Assembly: GCF_014692675.1 (NCBI RefSeq)
Contig: NZ_JABFCZ010000003.1
Location: 1-64,000, forward strand
Length of the DNA stretch: 64,000 nucleotides
Direction of reading: 5' to 3'
DNA from: Roseibium aggregatum
GTDB taxonomy: Bacteria > Pseudomonadota > Alphaproteobacteria > Rhizobiales > Stappiaceae
The translations under genes and the position numbers were made by a program. Under the pieces are notes generated by a model. It searched no databases. It saw nothing but the letters and a program-made list of their open reading frames with translations, and was not told the DNA's origin. How positions within the stretch are numbered: the first letter of the stretch is position 1; every line of letters starts with the position of its first letter. Below are positions 36,650 to 45,051 of this stretch, piece by piece.

Positions 36650-36991
36650 ATGATCGCCATCATTTTCGAAGTCGAACCGCATGCGGAACACAAGGACCGT
36701 TACCTGGAAATCGCGGCCAGCCTCAAGCCCGTCCTGGAGGAGATCGATGGCTTCATCTCCGTGGAACGGTTCCAGAGCCTGACCAATCCGGGCAAACTAT
36801 TGTCGATCTCGTTCTTCCGCGATGAAAAGGCGCTGGATGACTGGCGCAACGTCATGGCCCACCGCAAGGCGCAGGCCGCGGGCCGGAACGTGCTGTTCAA
36901 GGACTACAGGCTGAAGGTGTGCAGCGTCATCCGCGACTATGGCCTCAATGACCGCGCGGAAGCGCCGGAGGACAGCAAGGCGGCGCTTTAG
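36650..36991 (+). CDS. Antibiotic biosynthesis monooxygenase (ABM) domain protein
   Basis: This 113-residue DABB-fold protein has IIFEVEPHAEHKDRYLEIA, LEEIDGFISVERFQSL and SFFRDEKALDDWRN, the core of ABM/quinol-monooxygenase-like heme- or quinone-linked small enzymes. Proteins of this family are small homodimers acting on aromatic or heme-like substrates, though many are uncharacterised. The ribosome binding site GGAGGAGCAGCA is strong. It converges on the histidine kinase gene, 9 bases away. Confidence 0.8.
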   Translation: MIAIIFEVEPHAEHKDRYLEIAASLKPVLEEIDGFISVERFQSLTNPGKLLSISFFRDEKALDDWRNVMAHRKAQAAGRNVLFKDYRLKVCSVIRDYGLNDRAEAPEDSKAAL

Positions 36992-37000
36992 GTCCGTGAC

Positions 37001-38446
37001 CTAACCCCCGATCGGCAGTCGCACCACCGCTTTAAGGCCGCGGTCGTCACCGTTCTTCAGTTCGATCGTGCCGCCGTGGGCGTGGATGATGGAGCGGGTG
37101 ATGGCAAGGCCGAGACCGATGCCGCCGGTCTCCTCGCTGCGCGATTCCTCAAGGCGAACAAAGGGTTCGAACACATCCGCAAGCCGGTCCTCGGGAATGC
37201 CCGGTCCCTGGTCGGATATGGTGATCACCGCGTCCTTTCCATCGCGGGACAGATCGATTTCGACCGCCTCGCCGTAGCGGATGCCGTTTTCGATCAGGTT
37301 GCGGAACGCGCGTTTCAGGGCAACCGGCCGGCAGGTAATCACCAGCCGGTCGGCTTCGTTGACCGTTGCCTGATGGCCGAGGTCCTGCTGATCGCCGGCA
37401 AGGCTCTCCAGAAGAGACCCGAGATCGGTCGGCCTTGCTTCTTCCTTTGCCGCCTCGTCGCGGGCAAAGGCAAGGGTCGCCTCGGTCATCTGGCCCATTT
37501 CCTCCAGGGTTTCGATGATCTTTTCCCGGTTTTCATCGTCCTCGATGAATTCCGCGCGCAGCCTGAGCGAGGTGATCGGCGTGCGCAGGTCATGGCTGAT
37601 GGCCGCCAGCATCCGCGTCCGGTCGCGCACGAAGCGGGTCAGCCGGTCCTGCATGCTGTTGAAGGCCTCCGTCACCGTGCGCACCTCCATGGGTCCGGCC
37701 GCCTCCAGATGAGAGACATCCTCGCCCCGGCCGAGCCGTTCGGCCGCATTGGCAAGATCCCGCAAGGGGCGTGAGACCCGTCTGACGGCAAAACCCACGA
37801 TCAGGATCACCGCCAGCGCCATCAGGCCGAGCTGCACCAGGAGCGGCATCAACGTGCGCGGCGGAGGCCGGTAGCTGGTTTCCACATTCAGGAAAGAGCC
37901 GTCCGATAGCGGGATGCTGAGCGCGAGGTCGATGTGGCCGTGCATGATCTTGCGCAGCCGGCCGCCGTGCTTGCCGTTGGACGGACCGCGCCAAGAGGGG
38001 CGTTTCGGCTGCTCGTCATTCCCGTCGTCGTCGGTCGAAACCGCGCTGTCCGGCTGGCGGCCGCGCGGGTCTATCAGGTCAAGCCGGACGTCGCGCGGCG
38101 GTGAAAACCGGTTCGACAGGATCTGCTGAAGGCGGGTTTCCGTACCGTCGTCGCCGGTTTCGCGAACGACGGGCGCCTCACCGATCCAGAAGGCGGTGAA
38201 CCTGCTGGAGGAGGCTTCCAGAACCCGGTCATGCAAGGGCTTCGGCGTCTCGTCGATCAGCTTGGCGATCGAGACGGCGCGCATCAGGATATTGTCGCGC
38301 GCGACCTCGATCAGCGCGATCCGCCGTTCGTCATGGAATATCCAGATACTGATCGCCTGGGCGACGAACAGGGCGATCAGCAACAGCCCGATGAGCTGGC
38401 CGGCCAGACTGCGTGGATAGGGAAACCGCCAGGAAGAAAGCGTCAT
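37001..38446 (-). CDS. Sensor histidine kinase of an OmpR-type two-component system
   Basis: The 481-residue kinase has a first transmembrane helix at ~15-35, a periplasmic sensor of ~170 residues, a second helix at ~200-220, a HAMP domain, the phosphoacceptor site AAISHDLRTPITSLR, and ATPase boxes ENGIRYGEAVEID, ISDQGPGIPEDRLADVF and GIGLGLAITRSIIHAHGG. The sensor contains an acidic/basic stretch (STDDDGNDEQPKRPSWRG) but no named domain. Its start overlaps the response regulator stop by ATGA. The divergent gene encodes an exported EF-hand protein, which makes calcium or envelope stress a candidate signal, by inference only. Confidence 0.92.
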   Translation of the reverse strand: MTLSSWRFPYPRSLAGQLIGLLLIALFVAQAISIWIFHDERRIALIEVARDNILMRAVSIAKLIDETPKPLHDRVLEASSSRFTAFWIGEAPVVRETGDDGTETRLQQILSNRFSPPRDVRLDLIDPRGRQPDSAVSTDDDGNDEQPKRPSWRGPSNGKHGGRLRKIMHGHIDLALSIPLSDGSFLNVETSYRPPPRTLMPLLVQLGLMALAVILIVGFAVRRVSRPLRDLANAAERLGRGEDVSHLEAAGPMEVRTVTEAFNSMQDRLTRFVRDRTRMLAAISHDLRTPITSLRLRAEFIEDDENREKIIETLEEMGQMTEATLAFARDEAAKEEARPTDLGSLLESLAGDQQDLGHQATVNEADRLVITCRPVALKRAFRNLIENGIRYGEAVEIDLSRDGKDAVITISDQGPGIPEDRLADVFEPFVRLEESRSEETGGIGLGLAITRSIIHAHGGTIELKNGDDRGLKAVVRLPIGG

Positions 38447-39171
38447 TCAGCACTGCCTTTGACATCCGCCGTCAGCATATAGCCGCCCCCCCAGACGGTC
38501 TTGATCAGTTTGGGATCCTTCGGGTCCACCTCGATCTTGCGCCTGAGCCGCGACACCTGGTTGTCGATGGATCGGTCGAACACGGTCGGTGTCCGTCCGG
38601 TGGTCAGGTCCAGAAGCTGGTCGCGGGTCAGCACCATCTTGGGCCGTTTCAGGAAGGCGCACAGGAGCTGGAATTCGCCGCTGGAGAGCGGAACCACGAC
38701 ACCGTCCGCGTCGAGCAGTTCCCGCTTGGAGACGTTGAGGCGCCAGCCCTCGAAGCCCAGTTCCTCCTGTTCGATCGGATCGCGTTCCCTGGGCACGATC
38801 GATGTCCGCCGCAGGACCGCACGGATGCGGGCCAGCAGTTCGCGCGGATTGAAGGGCTTGGTGACATAATCGTCGGCGCCGATTTCAAGACCGATGACGC
38901 GGTCGGTGTCATCCGCCATGGCCGTCAGCAGGATGACGGGAATCGAGCCCGTTTCCACCAGGTGGCGGCAGAGCGACAGCCCGTCTTCGCCGGGCATCAT
39001 GATGTCCAGCACGACAAGATCGATGGAAGCCGCCTTCAGCGCCTTGCGGGCATGGGCAGCACTTTCCGCCGTGGTCGCCCTGAGGCCGTTCTTGACCAGA
39101 TAACGCGCAAGCGTCTCCCGGATATCGCGGTGGTCGTCCACGACGAGAATATGGGGACTCGGGTCGTTCAC
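38443..39171 (-). CDS. OmpR/PhoB-family response regulator
   Basis: The 242-residue regulator has a receiver domain (HILVVDDHRDIRETL; phosphoacceptor in VVLDIMMPGEDG; TAMADDTDRVIGLEIGADDY and the KPF motif TKPFNPRELL) and a C-terminal winged helix (FQLLCAFLKRPKMVLTRDQL, RSIDNQVSRLRRKIE). The GTG at 39171, preceded by CTGGAG, is the likely start. A longer frame reading to 39264 runs into the MITE-like element and is not used. First gene of the operon with the kinase. Confidence 0.92.
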   Translation of the reverse strand: MNDPSPHILVVDDHRDIRETLARYLVKNGLRATTAESAAHARKALKAASIDLVVLDIMMPGEDGLSLCRHLVETGSIPVILLTAMADDTDRVIGLEIGADDYVTKPFNPRELLARIRAVLRRTSIVPRERDPIEQEELGFEGWRLNVSKRELLDADGVVVPLSSGEFQLLCAFLKRPKMVLTRDQLLDLTTGRTPTVFDRSIDNQVSRLRRKIEVDPKDPKLIKTVWGGGYMLTADVKGSAE

Positions 39172-39205
39172 TGTCGGCTCCAGTCGATAATACGTCTTTG
39201 TAATC

Positions 39206-39475
39206 TTAGGGTCAGGACTCACTAATTTTACACATTCTGCGGGAGTGGGTTTGTCTTCTGACAAGGCAGAGAGCCGCAGGAAACCATCCGGTTTTCAAGG
39301 ATCTCTAACGCTGTCAGCAGGCAAAGACGCCCCGCCCTTCGGGTTTGCCAGGGAAGGCCGGCCTGACCGCAACATCGAGCTTGGATAGGGACAACCTGTC
39401 CTGCGCTCGCTCTTACGCTCATTCCAACCCTCCCTGGCAAACAGAATGAGCAAAATTAATGGGTCCTGACCCTAA
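39206..39475. mobile_element. MITE-like 270-bp element with terminal inverted repeats
   Basis: TTAGGGTCAGGACTCACTAA (39206-39225) is repeated in inverted form as TTAATGGGTCCTGACCCTAA (39456-39475), with two mismatches in 20 bases. The ~270 bases between hold no protein gene. It lies 35 bases upstream of the response regulator start. No clear target duplication is visible at the flanks. A decayed or non-autonomous insertion sequence is the simplest reading. Confidence 0.6.
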
Positions 39476-39639
39476 CTAATGCGTAGCGAACGCGTTTGCG
39501 CGCAGATTTTGTAACAGGATGTAACAGGGCCGCAAATGCGGACATTTGGCGACACTTCCCCCGGTTTCCGACCGTATTTCTGAGACAATTCCCACCTATC
39601 TCTTGGTCATCGCAACGACGAACCACGGAGTAATGTGGG

Positions 39640-40845
39640 ATGAAAACGCTTAAGACATTCGCAATTGCGGCGCTGGCAGCAGGTGTTGCGGGCACGGCTC
39701 TCACCACATCCATGAGCGCATATGCCCAGGGTTGGGGTGGCGGAAACGGTCCGCACGGCTGGCATATGATGGGCGGTCCGCGTGACGGCATGCGCGGCGG
39801 CCGTATCATGGAGCGTTTCGACGTCAACGGCGACGGCGCCATCACCCAGGTCGAAGTCGATGAAGCTGCGGCGACGCGGTTTGCCGAGGCTGATACGGAC
39901 GGAAACGGTTCGATCGATCTGGCCGAGGCCAAGGCCGCTTTCGCCAAAATGAGCAAGGACATGCAGGTCCGTGCCTTCCAGCGCCTGGACAAGGATGGCG
40001 ACGGTACTGTCACCGAAGAAGAATTCAACGCACAGACCGACCGTATGTTTGCCCGTCTCGACCGGGACGGCAACGGCGAACTGGAAATCCTGCGCGGCCG
40101 TCCCGGCGGCCCCGGCTTCGGTCCCGGTCCGCGGATGAAGCCGGGCAGCGCCACGGATTCCGATGACGATGCCACCCCCAGCCGCGGAATGGGCCAGGGA
40201 ATGGGCCAGGGAATGGGTCAGGGAATGGGCCCGGGAATGGGTCAGGGAATGGGCCCGGGAATGGGTCAGGGCTACGGTCCCGGCCAGGGCCGCGGAATGC
40301 GCGGGAACGACGATGACGGTATGCGCGGCGCACACCATCGCTGGGGCTGGCATGGACGTGATGACGACGGCCGCAATGGCCCGCGTTGGGGGCATGGCTG
40401 GGGCATGGGCGGCGGCGCTCGCGGTCATATGGGAATGGGACCGATGGGCGGTCACGGCATGATGGCCGGCCTGTTCCAGGTCTTTGACACGGACGGCAAC
40501 GGCAAGATCACCCGTGAGGAGTTCAACGAGGTTCGCGGCAAGCTCTATGCCTCTGCCGATACGGACAAGTCGGGGTCCTTCAGCCTGGATGACTTCTCCG
40601 CGATCTGGATGACCCTGCAGGAACCGCGTGTCGTGCGCATGTTCCAGTCGATGGATGCCGACGGCGACCTTAAAGTCACCGCCGAAGAACATGCCGAGCG
40701 GACAAAGGATCTGGTCGAGCGCATGGACCGCAACGATGACGGTGTCATCACCTCCGCCGACTTTGGCCGCAAGGGCAGGGGCTATCACGGCTCCTTCGGC
40801 CACGGCCATCATGGCGGCAAGAATTGCGGCCGCGGCAACCGCTGA
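39640..40845 (+). CDS. Exported protein with eight EF-hand-like calcium sites and a Gly-Met repeat
   Basis: The 401-residue protein has a signal peptide (MKTLKTFAIAALAAGVAGTA then cleavage near AYAQG). EF-hand loops occur at DVNGDGAITQVE, DTDGNGSIDLAE, DKDGDGTVTEEE, DRDGNGELEIL, then DTDGNGKITREE, DTDKSGSFSLDD, DADGDLKVTAEE and DRNDDGVITSAD. A Gly/Met/His/Trp-rich centre (residues ~180-285), including seven GMGQ/GMGP units, separates the two sets of four. Met- and His-rich repeats may bind metals other than calcium. It is divergent from the two-component system and ~465 bases apart, with the MITE-like element in between. It probably buffers or senses Ca2+ in the periplasm. Confidence 0.85.
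   Translation: MKTLKTFAIAALAAGVAGTALTTSMSAYAQGWGGGNGPHGWHMMGGPRDGMRGGRIMERFDVNGDGAITQVEVDEAAATRFAEADTDGNGSIDLAEAKAAFAKMSKDMQVRAFQRLDKDGDGTVTEEEFNAQTDRMFARLDRDGNGELEILRGRPGGPGFGPGPRMKPGSATDSDDDATPSRGMGQGMGQGMGQGMGPGMGQGMGPGMGQGYGPGQGRGMRGNDDDGMRGAHHRWGWHGRDDDGRNGPRWGHGWGMGGGARGHMGMGPMGGHGMMAGLFQVFDTDGNGKITREEFNEVRGKLYASADTDKSGSFSLDDFSAIWMTLQEPRVVRMFQSMDADGDLKVTAEEHAERTKDLVERMDRNDDGVITSADFGRKGRGYHGSFGHGHHGGKNCGRGNR
40186..40269 (+). repeat. Seven 12-bp tandem repeats coding GMGQ/GMGP
   Basis: Seven head-to-tail units of GGAATGGGYCMG (two GGAATGGGCCAG, three GGAATGGGTCAG, two GGAATGGGCCCG) run in frame in the EF-hand gene. Near-identity makes length variation between strains likely. Confidence 0.9.
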
Positions 40846-40944
40846 GGTCCGGTTGATTCGGCCGGAGATTGCCTTCCCCGGCCTGCAGAATTGGCAGCAG
40901 CCGTCAGTCAATGCCCCCCACCCGCACTGGCGGCGGCCTGTCAG

Positions 40945-40980
40945 AAGAAGGGGTCCGTTCGGGCCCCTTCTTTCGCTTTT
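40945..40980 (+). terminator. Intrinsic terminator after the EF-hand gene
   Basis: AAGAAGGGG (40945-40953) pairs with CCCCTTCTT (40964-40972), followed by TCGCTTTT. Confidence 0.75.
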
Positions 40981-41040
40981 GAATTTTTTTGAGTTTCCAG
41001 AAAAAAATCTCTTGAACTGAAAGGCGAATTGGCCCATTTA

Positions 41041-41460
41041 CGGCTTGCCCAAATTCGCACGTGCCCGTGGTCGTTCATGGGATGGCTGACACAGACATCT
41101 CTTAAGGGGCCGCTGCCGCAAAACACCGCCAAGGGGCGGGGCAGCATGATCCGGACGGCTTAAAGCAACGACGTAAGAGGGTTTTTTCGGTCTCTGCCGG
41201 GGTTTCCAACCTCCGGGGTCACTGAAGAGGCACTTGTTACATCATTGCCCGACGTGCGGTTCGGTTTTCCGATCCAATCAACGGCATTCCCGACGCGGGA
41301 AAGCTTTGCGCGGCCTCCGGCCTGCATTGCCCAACCGTCGCCGCTATTGCACGCCGCCCCCGGCTTCCACCACGGGGATCACGGTCCTGCATTCGCGGCA
41401 TCCTGCGACGTGAAGCTGCGAAGCGGCCAGCAAAGAGAAAGCCGGCTTCGCACGACAGAT
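41041..41460 (+). ncRNA. Structured leader of ornithine decarboxylase, speF-motif candidate
   Basis: The long 5' region of the decarboxylase gene holds no protein gene. It has a composite hairpin GCTGCC/GGCAGC (41112-41145) with inner CCGCC-AAGG-GGCGG, small hairpins near 41193-41215, and a perfect 8-bp stem TGCGAAGC/GCTTCGCA (41417-41452) just before the start. A conserved RNA called speF precedes this gene in alphaproteobacteria, so a polyamine-related leader is expected here. I cannot match the Rfam consensus by eye, and the borders are estimates. Confidence 0.45.
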
Positions 41461-41480
41461 TGGAAAAAGGGCATACCCCG

Positions 41481-42611
41481 ATGAGCGAACGTATCCGCGA
41501 ATTCCTCCGCCGCCGCGCAGACGAAGGTCCGTGCGTTGTCGTCGACACCGACATTGTCCGTGAAAACTACCTGACCTTTGCGAAGGCCCTGCCGGACACC
41601 TCTGTCTACTACGCCGTGAAAGCCAATCCGGCGCCCGAAATCCTGACCCTGCTGGAAAGCCTGGGCTCCTCCTTCGATTGCGCCTCCGTCGGCGAAATCG
41701 AGATGGTGCTGGCGACCGGCGCCGATGCGTCCCGCATTTCCTACGGCAACACCATCAAGAAGGAACGGGACATTGCCCGTGCCTTTGAATATGGCGTGCG
41801 CCTGTTTGCCGTCGACAGCGTGGAAGAAGTCGACAAGATCGCCCGCGTTGCCTCCGGTTCCCGTGTTTTCTGCCGTGTGCTTTGTGACGGTGTCGGCGCC
41901 GAATGGCCGCTGTCGCGCAAGTTCGGCTGCGCCCCGGAAATGGCGGCAGACGTTCTGGAACATGCTCACCGCTCGGGCCTTGAAGCCCACGGCGTGTCGT
42001 TCCATGTCGGCTCGCAGCAGGCGAACCTGGGTGCCTGGGATGCAGCGCTCTCCATGGCCGCCGGCGTATTCCGCGAAATGGCGACCCGCGGCATCGAGCT
42101 GAAGATGGTCAACATGGGCGGCGGGTTTCCGACCCGTTACCTGAAGGACGTCCCGGGCGTGCCGAGCTACGGCGAGGCGATCTTCCGTGCGCTCACCGAT
42201 CACTTCGGCAACCGCCTGCCGTCGACCATCATCGAACCGGGCCGCGGCATGGTCGGCAACGCCGGCATGATCGAGACGGAAGTGGTTCTGATTTCCAAGA
42301 AGTCCGCTGACGACGACGTCCGCTGGGTCTTTCTGGACATCGGCAAGTTCCATGGCCTCGCCGAGACCATGGACGAGGCGATCCGCTATCCGATCCGCAC
42401 CCCGCGCGACGGCGACCTGACGGCTCCCTGCGTGCTGGCCGGCCCGACCTGCGACAGCGTGGACGTTCTTTATGAAAAGACGCCCTACGAACTACCGGTC
42501 AGCCTGTCGATCGGCGACAAGCTGCTGATCGAGGCCTGCGGTGCCTATACCACCACCTACTCGTCCGTGGGCTTCAACGGCTTCGCGCCGCTTGCCTCCT
42601 ACGTGATCTGA
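41481..42611 (+). CDS. Ornithine decarboxylase (PLP fold type III)
   Basis: This 376-residue eukaryotic-type decarboxylase makes putrescine from ornithine. The PLP lysine is in YYAVKANPAPE (Lys47), with FDCASVGEIEMVL, HVGSQQ, NMGGGFPTRY, EPGRGMVGNAG and the catalytic GPTCDSVDVL. The length matches alphaproteobacterial ornithine/lysine decarboxylases; lysine as a second substrate is possible. ATG 41481 is chosen after GGAAAAAGGGC. A long structured leader precedes it, and a GNAT gene and homospermidine synthase follow, which fits putrescine to homospermidine flow. Confidence 0.93.
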   Translation: MSERIREFLRRRADEGPCVVVDTDIVRENYLTFAKALPDTSVYYAVKANPAPEILTLLESLGSSFDCASVGEIEMVLATGADASRISYGNTIKKERDIARAFEYGVRLFAVDSVEEVDKIARVASGSRVFCRVLCDGVGAEWPLSRKFGCAPEMAADVLEHAHRSGLEAHGVSFHVGSQQANLGAWDAALSMAAGVFREMATRGIELKMVNMGGGFPTRYLKDVPGVPSYGEAIFRALTDHFGNRLPSTIIEPGRGMVGNAGMIETEVVLISKKSADDDVRWVFLDIGKFHGLAETMDEAIRYPIRTPRDGDLTAPCVLAGPTCDSVDVLYEKTPYELPVSLSIGDKLLIEACGAYTTTYSSVGFNGFAPLASYVI

Positions 42612-42623
42612 GGATCGCCGGTG

Positions 42624-43175
42624 ATGATACACATTGTTGACGAGGCGCCGGCCCATGTCGGCGCCCGCGAGGCGCTGCTCGATCTGAGCTTCGGCTTCGA
42701 CCGGCATCAGAAAACCAGTGAGCGGCTGCGCGAAGGCCGCCTTCCTGCCTTTGCCTATTCGGCGCTGGACGAAGACGGCGAACTTGTCGGCACCGTCCGG
42801 CTCTGGCCGGTTTCGGATGGTACGGGCCAGGGGTCGCTCATGCTTGGACCGCTTGCGGTTGCCAAGACCTGTCAGGGACAGCGTATCGGCGACCGGCTGA
42901 TGCGTCATGCGCTGACCCAGGCAGCCCTCGCCGGTCACGGTTCCGTTCTGCTCGTGGGCGATCTGGCCTATTATGAGCGGTTCGGCTTCGCACGCGGGCT
43001 CCTGGACGGTGTCGTGCTGCCGGGTCCGCTCGAGCGGGAGCGTTTCCTCGGTCTGGAGTTCACCTCCGGCCATCTGGAGCGGCTTTCCGGTTGCCTCGCG
43101 GGCGCCGGCCAGATCGATCCGGTTGCGGCACTTGGTCTGCCGTCCGTCGATTTGCCCTATCACAAGGTTGCCTGA
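42624..43175 (+). CDS. GNAT-family N-acetyltransferase
   Basis: This ~183-residue acetyltransferase has the acetyl-CoA loop QGQRIGDRLMRHAL and DLAYYERFGFARG near the C-terminus, typical of the YhbS-like group. It begins 12 bases after the ornithine decarboxylase stop, so it is probably co-transcribed. It could acetylate a polyamine, but no polyamine-specific feature is seen. A perfect intrinsic terminator follows directly. Confidence 0.85.
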   Translation: MIHIVDEAPAHVGAREALLDLSFGFDRHQKTSERLREGRLPAFAYSALDEDGELVGTVRLWPVSDGTGQGSLMLGPLAVAKTCQGQRIGDRLMRHALTQAALAGHGSVLLVGDLAYYERFGFARGLLDGVVLPGPLERERFLGLEFTSGHLERLSGCLAGAGQIDPVAALGLPSVDLPYHKVA

Positions 43176-43194
43176 AGGACCTTTCAATATGAAC

Positions 43195-43230
43195 ATGTGC
43201 CGGCAATGCCAGTGCCGGCACATTTTTTTT
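43195..43230 (+). terminator. Strong intrinsic terminator/attenuator just before homospermidine synthase
   Basis: ATGTGCCGGCA (43195-43205) and TGCCGGCACAT (43213-43223) make a perfect 11-bp stem with a 7-base loop and eight T. It lies only 17 bases before the next start, leaving no space for a separate downstream promoter. It may therefore attenuate read-through, or the promoter lies within or upstream of it. Confidence 0.9.
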
Positions 43231-43247
43231 GTCTGAGGTGGAGAGAG

Positions 43248-44876
43248 ATGACCGACGAAACCCCGTCCAAAGCACGAACTCCCGGATCCGGAACCCGCAA
43301 GCCTGCCAGCCGCAAGCCTGCCGTGCGCAAACCGGCAGCCGCCAAAACCTCGGCATCGAAACCGGCTGCTGCGAAACCTGCAGCCTCTCGCAGGACTCCG
43401 ATCCGAAAGGCCCCGGCCAGAAAGCCTGCTCCGAAGAAGGGGGCAGCTCCGGCATGGCCGAAACACGGCAAGATCACCGGTCCGGTCGTCATGATCGGCT
43501 TCGGGTCCATCGGCAAGGGCACGTTGCCCCTGATCGAGCGTCATTTCGATTTCGACGCCGGTCGATTCACCGTGATCGATCCGGTGGACCGGGATGCCGC
43601 GCTGATCGCCGGTAAGGGTTATCGTTTCGAGAAGGCCGCCCTGACCCCGGAAAACTACAAGGAGATCCTGACCCCCTTGCTGACCGAGGGCGAGGGCCAG
43701 GGGTTTTGCGTCAATCTCTCCGTCGACACGTCTTCCCTCGACATCATGAAGCTCTGCCGCAAACTGGGCGTGCTCTATATCGACACGGTCGTGGAGCCGT
43801 GGCCCGGCTTCTATTTCGACGATGAGGCCGACGCCGAAGCCCGGACGAATTACGCCCTGCGCGAGACCGTGCGCAAGGAGAAGAAGAAAAATCCGGGAGG
43901 CACCACTGCCGTTTCCTGCTGCGGCGCCAACCCGGGCATGGTCTCCTGGTTTGTCAAGAAGGCGCTGGTCGATATCGCCCGGGACATCGGCCTGGAGTTC
44001 AAGGAACCCGCCAGCCGCAAGGACTGGGCGAAGCTGATGAAGAAGGCCGGCGTCAAGGGCATCCACATCGCCGAGCGCGACACGCAGATCGCCAAGGGGG
44101 CAAAGCCGCTCGACGCATTCTGGAACACCTGGTCCGTGGAGGGCTTCCTGTCGGAGGGCTTCCAGCCGGCGGAACTCGGCTGGGGCACCCATGAGAAATG
44201 GAAGCCCGGCAACGCGAAGGCTCACGAGAAGGGATGCCGGGCGGCGATCTATCTGGAACAGTCCGGGGCCAACACCCGCGTGCGCACCTGGTGCCCGACG
44301 CCCGGCGCGCAGTACGGCTTCCTGGTGACCCATAACGAGGCGATCTCCATTGCCGACTACTTCACCGTGAAGAAGGACAAGAAGGCCACCTACCGGCCGA
44401 CCTGCCACTACGCCTATCACCCGGCGAACGTGGCCGTGCTGTCGCTGCACGAACTCTTCGGCGCCGCCGGCCGGATCCAGCCGGAGCTGCATGTCCTCAA
44501 CGAGGACGAGATCGAGACCGGCATCGACGAGCTCGGCGTACTGCTCTACGGCCACGCGAAGAACGCCTACTGGTACGGCTCCCAGCTTTCGGTTGAAGAG
44601 ACCCGCAAGCTTGCACCTTACCAGAACGCGACCGGCCTGCAGGTCTCGTCCGCGGTGCTGGCCGGCATGGTCTGGGCGCTGGAAAATCCGGAAGAGGGCA
44701 TCGTGGAAACCGACGAGATGGATTACAGGCGCTGCCTGGAAATCCAGATGCCCTATCTCGGTCCGGTGAAGGGCTACTACACCGACTGGACGCCGCTGCA
44801 GGGGCGCCCCGGTTTCTACCCGGAAGACATCGACGAAAGCGATCCCTGGCAGTTCCGGAACATCCTGGTTCACTGA
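43248..44876 (+). CDS. hss: Homospermidine synthase with an N-terminal histone-H1-like tail
   Basis: The 542-residue protein consists of an unusual Lys/Ala/Pro/Arg tail (residues ~10-68; KPASRKPAVRKPAAAK) and the homospermidine synthase catalytic part. That part has the NAD motif IGFGSIGKGTLPLIERHF, VDTSSLDIMKLCRKLGVLYI, TAVSCCGANPGMVSWFVK and GYYTDWTPLQGRPGFY. It makes sym-homospermidine from putrescine in two NAD-linked steps. Typical bacterial enzymes are ~475-480 residues, so the tail is an addition. ATG 43248 follows GGTGGAGAGAG. The decarboxylase upstream supplies putrescine. Confidence 0.94.
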   Translation: MTDETPSKARTPGSGTRKPASRKPAVRKPAAAKTSASKPAAAKPAASRRTPIRKAPARKPAPKKGAAPAWPKHGKITGPVVMIGFGSIGKGTLPLIERHFDFDAGRFTVIDPVDRDAALIAGKGYRFEKAALTPENYKEILTPLLTEGEGQGFCVNLSVDTSSLDIMKLCRKLGVLYIDTVVEPWPGFYFDDEADAEARTNYALRETVRKEKKKNPGGTTAVSCCGANPGMVSWFVKKALVDIARDIGLEFKEPASRKDWAKLMKKAGVKGIHIAERDTQIAKGAKPLDAFWNTWSVEGFLSEGFQPAELGWGTHEKWKPGNAKAHEKGCRAAIYLEQSGANTRVRTWCPTPGAQYGFLVTHNEAISIADYFTVKKDKKATYRPTCHYAYHPANVAVLSLHELFGAAGRIQPELHVLNEDEIETGIDELGVLLYGHAKNAYWYGSQLSVEETRKLAPYQNATGLQVSSAVLAGMVWALENPEEGIVETDEMDYRRCLEIQMPYLGPVKGYYTDWTPLQGRPGFYPEDIDESDPWQFRNILVH

Positions 44877-44914
44877 TCGGTTGAACACGCTGACTCAGGG
44901 AAAGGCGAATGAGA

Positions 44915-44947
44915 AAACGGCGGCAATTCAATCAATTGCCGCCGTTT
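44915..44947. terminator. Bidirectional intrinsic terminator between hss and the cyclase gene
   Basis: AAACGGCGGCAATT (44915-44928) and AATTGCCGCCGTTT (44934-44947) form a perfect 14-bp stem with a five-base loop between convergent genes. Confidence 0.85.
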
Positions 44948-45051
44948 CCGGAATCAGTTTCATCGTGTGGTTGAAGAACTTGAATCACTTTCTCAATTCG
45001 ACCCTGTCAAAAATGACAATGTTGAATCAATTTCTGAAGAAAGCCGGGTAA

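Noticed and set aside
39172..39264. N-terminal extension of the response regulator
   Set aside because: The added residues run from the MITE-like element and precede the receiver fold; the GTG at 39171 has a suitable ribosome binding site.
40186..40269. Tandem repeats as a CRISPR array
   Set aside because: They are 12-bp in-frame units without spacers, inside the EF-hand gene.
42492..44888. 798-residue minus-strand ORF over ODC, GNAT and hss
   Set aside because: It spans three recognised genes and a terminator and has no domain.
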